From Calditrichota bacterium (GTDB lineage: Bacteria; Zhuqueibacterota; Zhuqueibacteria; Residuimicrobiales; Krinioviventaceae), in contig RPQV01000285.1 in the NCBI GenBank assembly GCA_003818595.1, positions 1 through 5,381 of the forward strand: DNA of 5,381 bases, written 5' to 3'. Of this stretch, positions 4,967 through 5,381 are shown in pieces; positions within the stretch are counted from its first letter, which is position 1; each line of letters starts with the position of its first letter. The notes beneath the pieces are model-generated. The model did no database searches. It saw only the letters and a list, made by a program, of their open reading frames with translations, and had not been told where the DNA came from. Position numbers and translations under genes: made by a program.

Positions 4967-5381
4967 TTATAAAAGACGATTATACATGTCCCATACCCAT
5001 TCTTCATTTTTAACAATGAGGACTGAGCAGGGAACGCTTCGCATCGCCCTTTCTGTTTCATCATAAAATTGATCGCGTCGCGATTGTATTCTGGACAATT
5101 CGCCAATAATCAACAAGTCGATATTTTTTTCCTTCACACATCTCTTGATCTCACTGCATACTGATCCGCTTTCGCGAATGAGGTTTATATTCAATCCTTT
5201 CAACTGTCCGATCGTTTTGACATGGTTCAGATATCGTTCAGCGTCCGTGTTGAGATCATTACGATATTCCATTTCCTCATCCTCGAGAAAAATCCGCGAC
5301 CGGACCAGAGTTCCGAGGGCTTGGGTGTTGACGACAAATAGTGCGGACAACTCGGCGTCGAGTATTTTGGTCAGACACACG
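4967..5381 (-). CDS. Universal stress protein (UspA family), C-terminal part, atypical ATP motif
   Basis: About 137 residues are visible, ending at TAA (4967-4969 on the + strand). The frame runs off the right edge; the GTG at 5380 is probably an internal Val, since Usp domains normally have about 20 more N-terminal residues. The order matches the family: a hydrophobic helix and strand (LDAELSALFVVN, 7-18), a central acidic helix (about 32-60), a beta strand (LNINLIRESGS, 63-73), the NIDLLIIGE strand (86-94) and the C-terminal VPCSVLIVKN (116-125). ATP-binding Usp proteins carry G-2x-G-9x-G(S/T) after the 'DLIVMG' strand. Here G93 is followed by ELSRIQSRRDQFYDETERAM, with neither the second nor the third glycine, so ATP binding is unlikely. 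The RRDQFYDETER segment resembles a non-ATP Usp subgroup. It probably heads or belongs to an operon with the EIIA gene, 42 bp downstream. Its ligand is unknown. Confidence 0.88.
   Translation of the reverse strand, partial: VCLTKILDAELSALFVVNTQALGTLVRSRIFLEDEEMEYRNDLNTDAERYLNHVKTIGQLKGLNINLIRESGSVCSEIKRCVKEKNIDLLIIGELSRIQSRRDQFYDETERAMRSVPCSVLIVKNEEWVWDMYNRLL

Overview
The window is bacterial chromosome of roughly 50% GC, with tight gene spacing, overlapping stop/start codons, Shine-Dalgarno sites, a sigma70-type -10 box and a textbook intrinsic terminator. I cannot name the organism. The Bacillus-type 450-residue glucose-6-phosphate isomerase, a COG4112-like Nudix enzyme, a Usp/EIIA pair with no visible sugar permease and a tRNA gene without an encoded CCA are compatible with a little-studied phylum (for example in the FCB/Calditrichota area), but that is inference.

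Layout. (1) 1-602, + strand: the C-terminal 199 residues of a protein resembling a degenerate MinD/ParA-like P-loop ATPase; its start lies outside the window. (2) 603-731: an intergenic gap with a 9-bp inverted repeat and a plausible promoter. (3) 732-1563: a two-gene unit. The first gene encodes a receiver (REC) domain ending in one C-terminal transmembrane helix. The second, whose Shine-Dalgarno overlaps the first gene's stop codon, encodes a basic, histidine-rich small protein of unknown function. (4) 1618-3605: pgi and a Nudix hydrolase overlapping by ATGA. No terminator is visible between units 3 and 4, so 732-3605 could be one transcript. (5) 3606-3794: an elongator tRNA-Met(CAT) with its own -10 box and a strong terminator. 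(6) 3883-4137: a short conserved-looking protein of unknown function. (7) 4138-4471: a 334-bp convergent intergenic region holding a degenerate 42-bp tandem repeat with CCGCGG-centred palindromes and an imperfect long hairpin. (8) 4472-5381, - strand: a universal stress protein (N-terminus outside the window) followed by a PTS EIIA/PtsN-like phosphocarrier.

How the parts relate. The pgi/Nudix pair is central carbon metabolism plus a probable nucleotide or phospho-compound hydrolase. The Usp/EIIA pair looks like a stress or nutrient sensing module, because no permease or EIIB/EIIC is visible. The most unusual coding unit is the membrane-anchored, output-less response regulator with its translationally linked His-rich partner. 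The most unusual non-coding element is the 42-bp repeat.
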